Source: Deltaproteobacteria bacterium (GTDB lineage Bacteria; Desulfobacterota; WTBG01). Taken from it: a stretch of 6,754 nt of DNA. Each line of letters begins with the position of its first letter. The stretch's first letter is position 1. The stretch is from NCBI GenBank assembly GCA_013139225.1, contig WTBG01000022.1:1-6754 (forward strand), written 5' to 3'. The notes beneath the pieces were generated by a model that had not been told where the DNA came from, did no database searches, and saw only the letters and a program-made list of their open reading frames with translations. Both the position numbers and the translations under genes were made by a program. Of the stretch, positions 6,186 to 6,754 are shown one piece after another.

Positions 6186-6754
6186 ATGGGTTCAAAGGAC
6201 TCGTGCTTTATAGGTATTGATGTAGGATCGATTAGTGTTAATACAGTCGTCATAAATGACAATAAAGAGATTTTGGAAGAATACTACACAAGGACTCACG
6301 GTCAGCCTTTGATTACTGTGCACCGTGTTTTAGAAGAAATCCTTTCACGCCGCAGACCTTCACAGGTGCTTGGAGTCTCGTTAACCGGTAGCGGCGGCAA
6401 ACTGATTGCGGGGTTATTGGGGGTAGGTTTTGAGAATGAAATCATTGCCCAGGGTAAATCTATTGAATATTTTTATCCTCAAGTGAGAACTGTAATTGAG
6501 ATGGGAGGCGAAGACTCTAAACTCATTTCACTCGATCTTGATGAGAGATCAGGAAAGATAAAGATTTGTGACTTTACTATGAATGCTGTTTGTGCTGCTG
6601 GAACTGGTTCTTTCCTGGACCAGCAGGCGCATCGGTTGGAACTCACGGTAGAGGAGTTCGGTCGACTGGCATTACAATCAAAAAATCCACCCCGCATTGC
6701 TGGAAGATGTAGTGTCTTTGCGAAGACGGATATGATCCACTTGCAACAGGTTGC
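6186..6754 (+). CDS. Acyl-CoA dehydratase activase (BadF/BadG/BcrA/HgdC family), 3'-truncated
   Basis: The first 189 codons of an ASKHA-fold ATPase are present; the gene continues past the window. Characterised relatives such as HgdC are dimers holding one [4Fe-4S] cluster. They use ATP to push a low-potential electron into a 2-hydroxyacyl-CoA dehydratase or benzoyl-CoA reductase. Visible motifs are GIDVGS (residues 10-15, phosphate 1), LTGSGGKL (66-73), EMGGEDSK (105-112, phosphate 2), NAVCAAGTGSFLDQQ (133-147) and PPRIAGRCSVFAKTDM (168-183). Cys136 and Cys175 match the two cysteines that each HgdC subunit gives to the bridging cluster. The PPRIAGRCSVFAKTDM style resembles the long (~1,400-aa) family members that join two activase domains to further domains (DUF2229-type), but the rest is out of view. 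The start ATG has an excellent Shine-Dalgarno site. It sits 132 bp after gpsA on the same strand. The family is certain; the partner enzyme and substrate are not. Confidence 0.9.
   Translation, partial: MGSKDSCFIGIDVGSISVNTVVINDNKEILEEYYTRTHGQPLITVHRVLEEILSRRRPSQVLGVSLTGSGGKLIAGLLGVGFENEIIAQGKSIEYFYPQVRTVIEMGGEDSKLISLDLDERSGKIKICDFTMNAVCAAGTGSFLDQQAHRLELTVEEFGRLALQSKNPPRIAGRCSVFAKTDMIHLQQV

Noticed and set aside
1..6754. CRISPR arrays, tRNA/rRNA genes, insertion sequences, toxin-antitoxin or phage genes
   Set aside because: I saw no spaced long direct repeats, tRNA-like folds, transposase motifs or mobile-element ends; the window is almost entirely core genes.

Overview
This window holds three core housekeeping genes and the start of a fourth gene, all on the + strand. 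In order they are gyrB (its first ~104 codons lie before the window), gyrA (complete), gpsA (complete), and the first 189 codons of an acyl-CoA dehydratase activase of the BadF/BadG/HgdC family, which runs off the right edge. Genes cover most of the window. The gaps are 213 bp (gyrB-gyrA), 268 bp (gyrA-gpsA) and 132 bp (gpsA-activase).

The organism is a bacterium using the standard code, of moderate G+C (roughly low-to-mid 40s percent by eye). Its starts have Shine-Dalgarno sites of the GGAGG type. GyrB carries the long insertion in the TOPRIM/C-terminal part that is typical of Gram-negative lineages. The activase uses an oxygen-sensitive [4Fe-4S] cluster in characterised relatives, so an anaerobic or fermentative lifestyle is likely. 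These signs together point to a Gram-negative-type anaerobe, perhaps from a poorly cultured phylum, but the phylum cannot be named from this sequence alone.

GyrB and GyrA together form the A2B2 DNA gyrase, which introduces negative supercoils using ATP. All visible catalytic residues are present in both subunits. GyrA has valine where most gyrases have the quinolone-contacting serine or threonine, and a histidine variant of the GyrA box. GpsA reduces dihydroxyacetone phosphate to glycerol-3-phosphate, the backbone for phospholipids; its start must be TTG. The activase would power an electron-transfer reaction on a partner 2-hydroxyacyl-CoA dehydratase or benzoyl-CoA-reductase-like enzyme, which is not in view.

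The most unusual structure is between the genes. The gyrB-gyrA and gyrA-gpsA gaps both contain degenerate arrays with a 7-bp period, and in each gap the repeats occur on both strands facing one another, as an imperfect inverted repeat. In the first gap the two arms differ by exactly one 7-bp unit. No undescribed protein system is visible; the heptad arrays are the best candidate for something not already explained.
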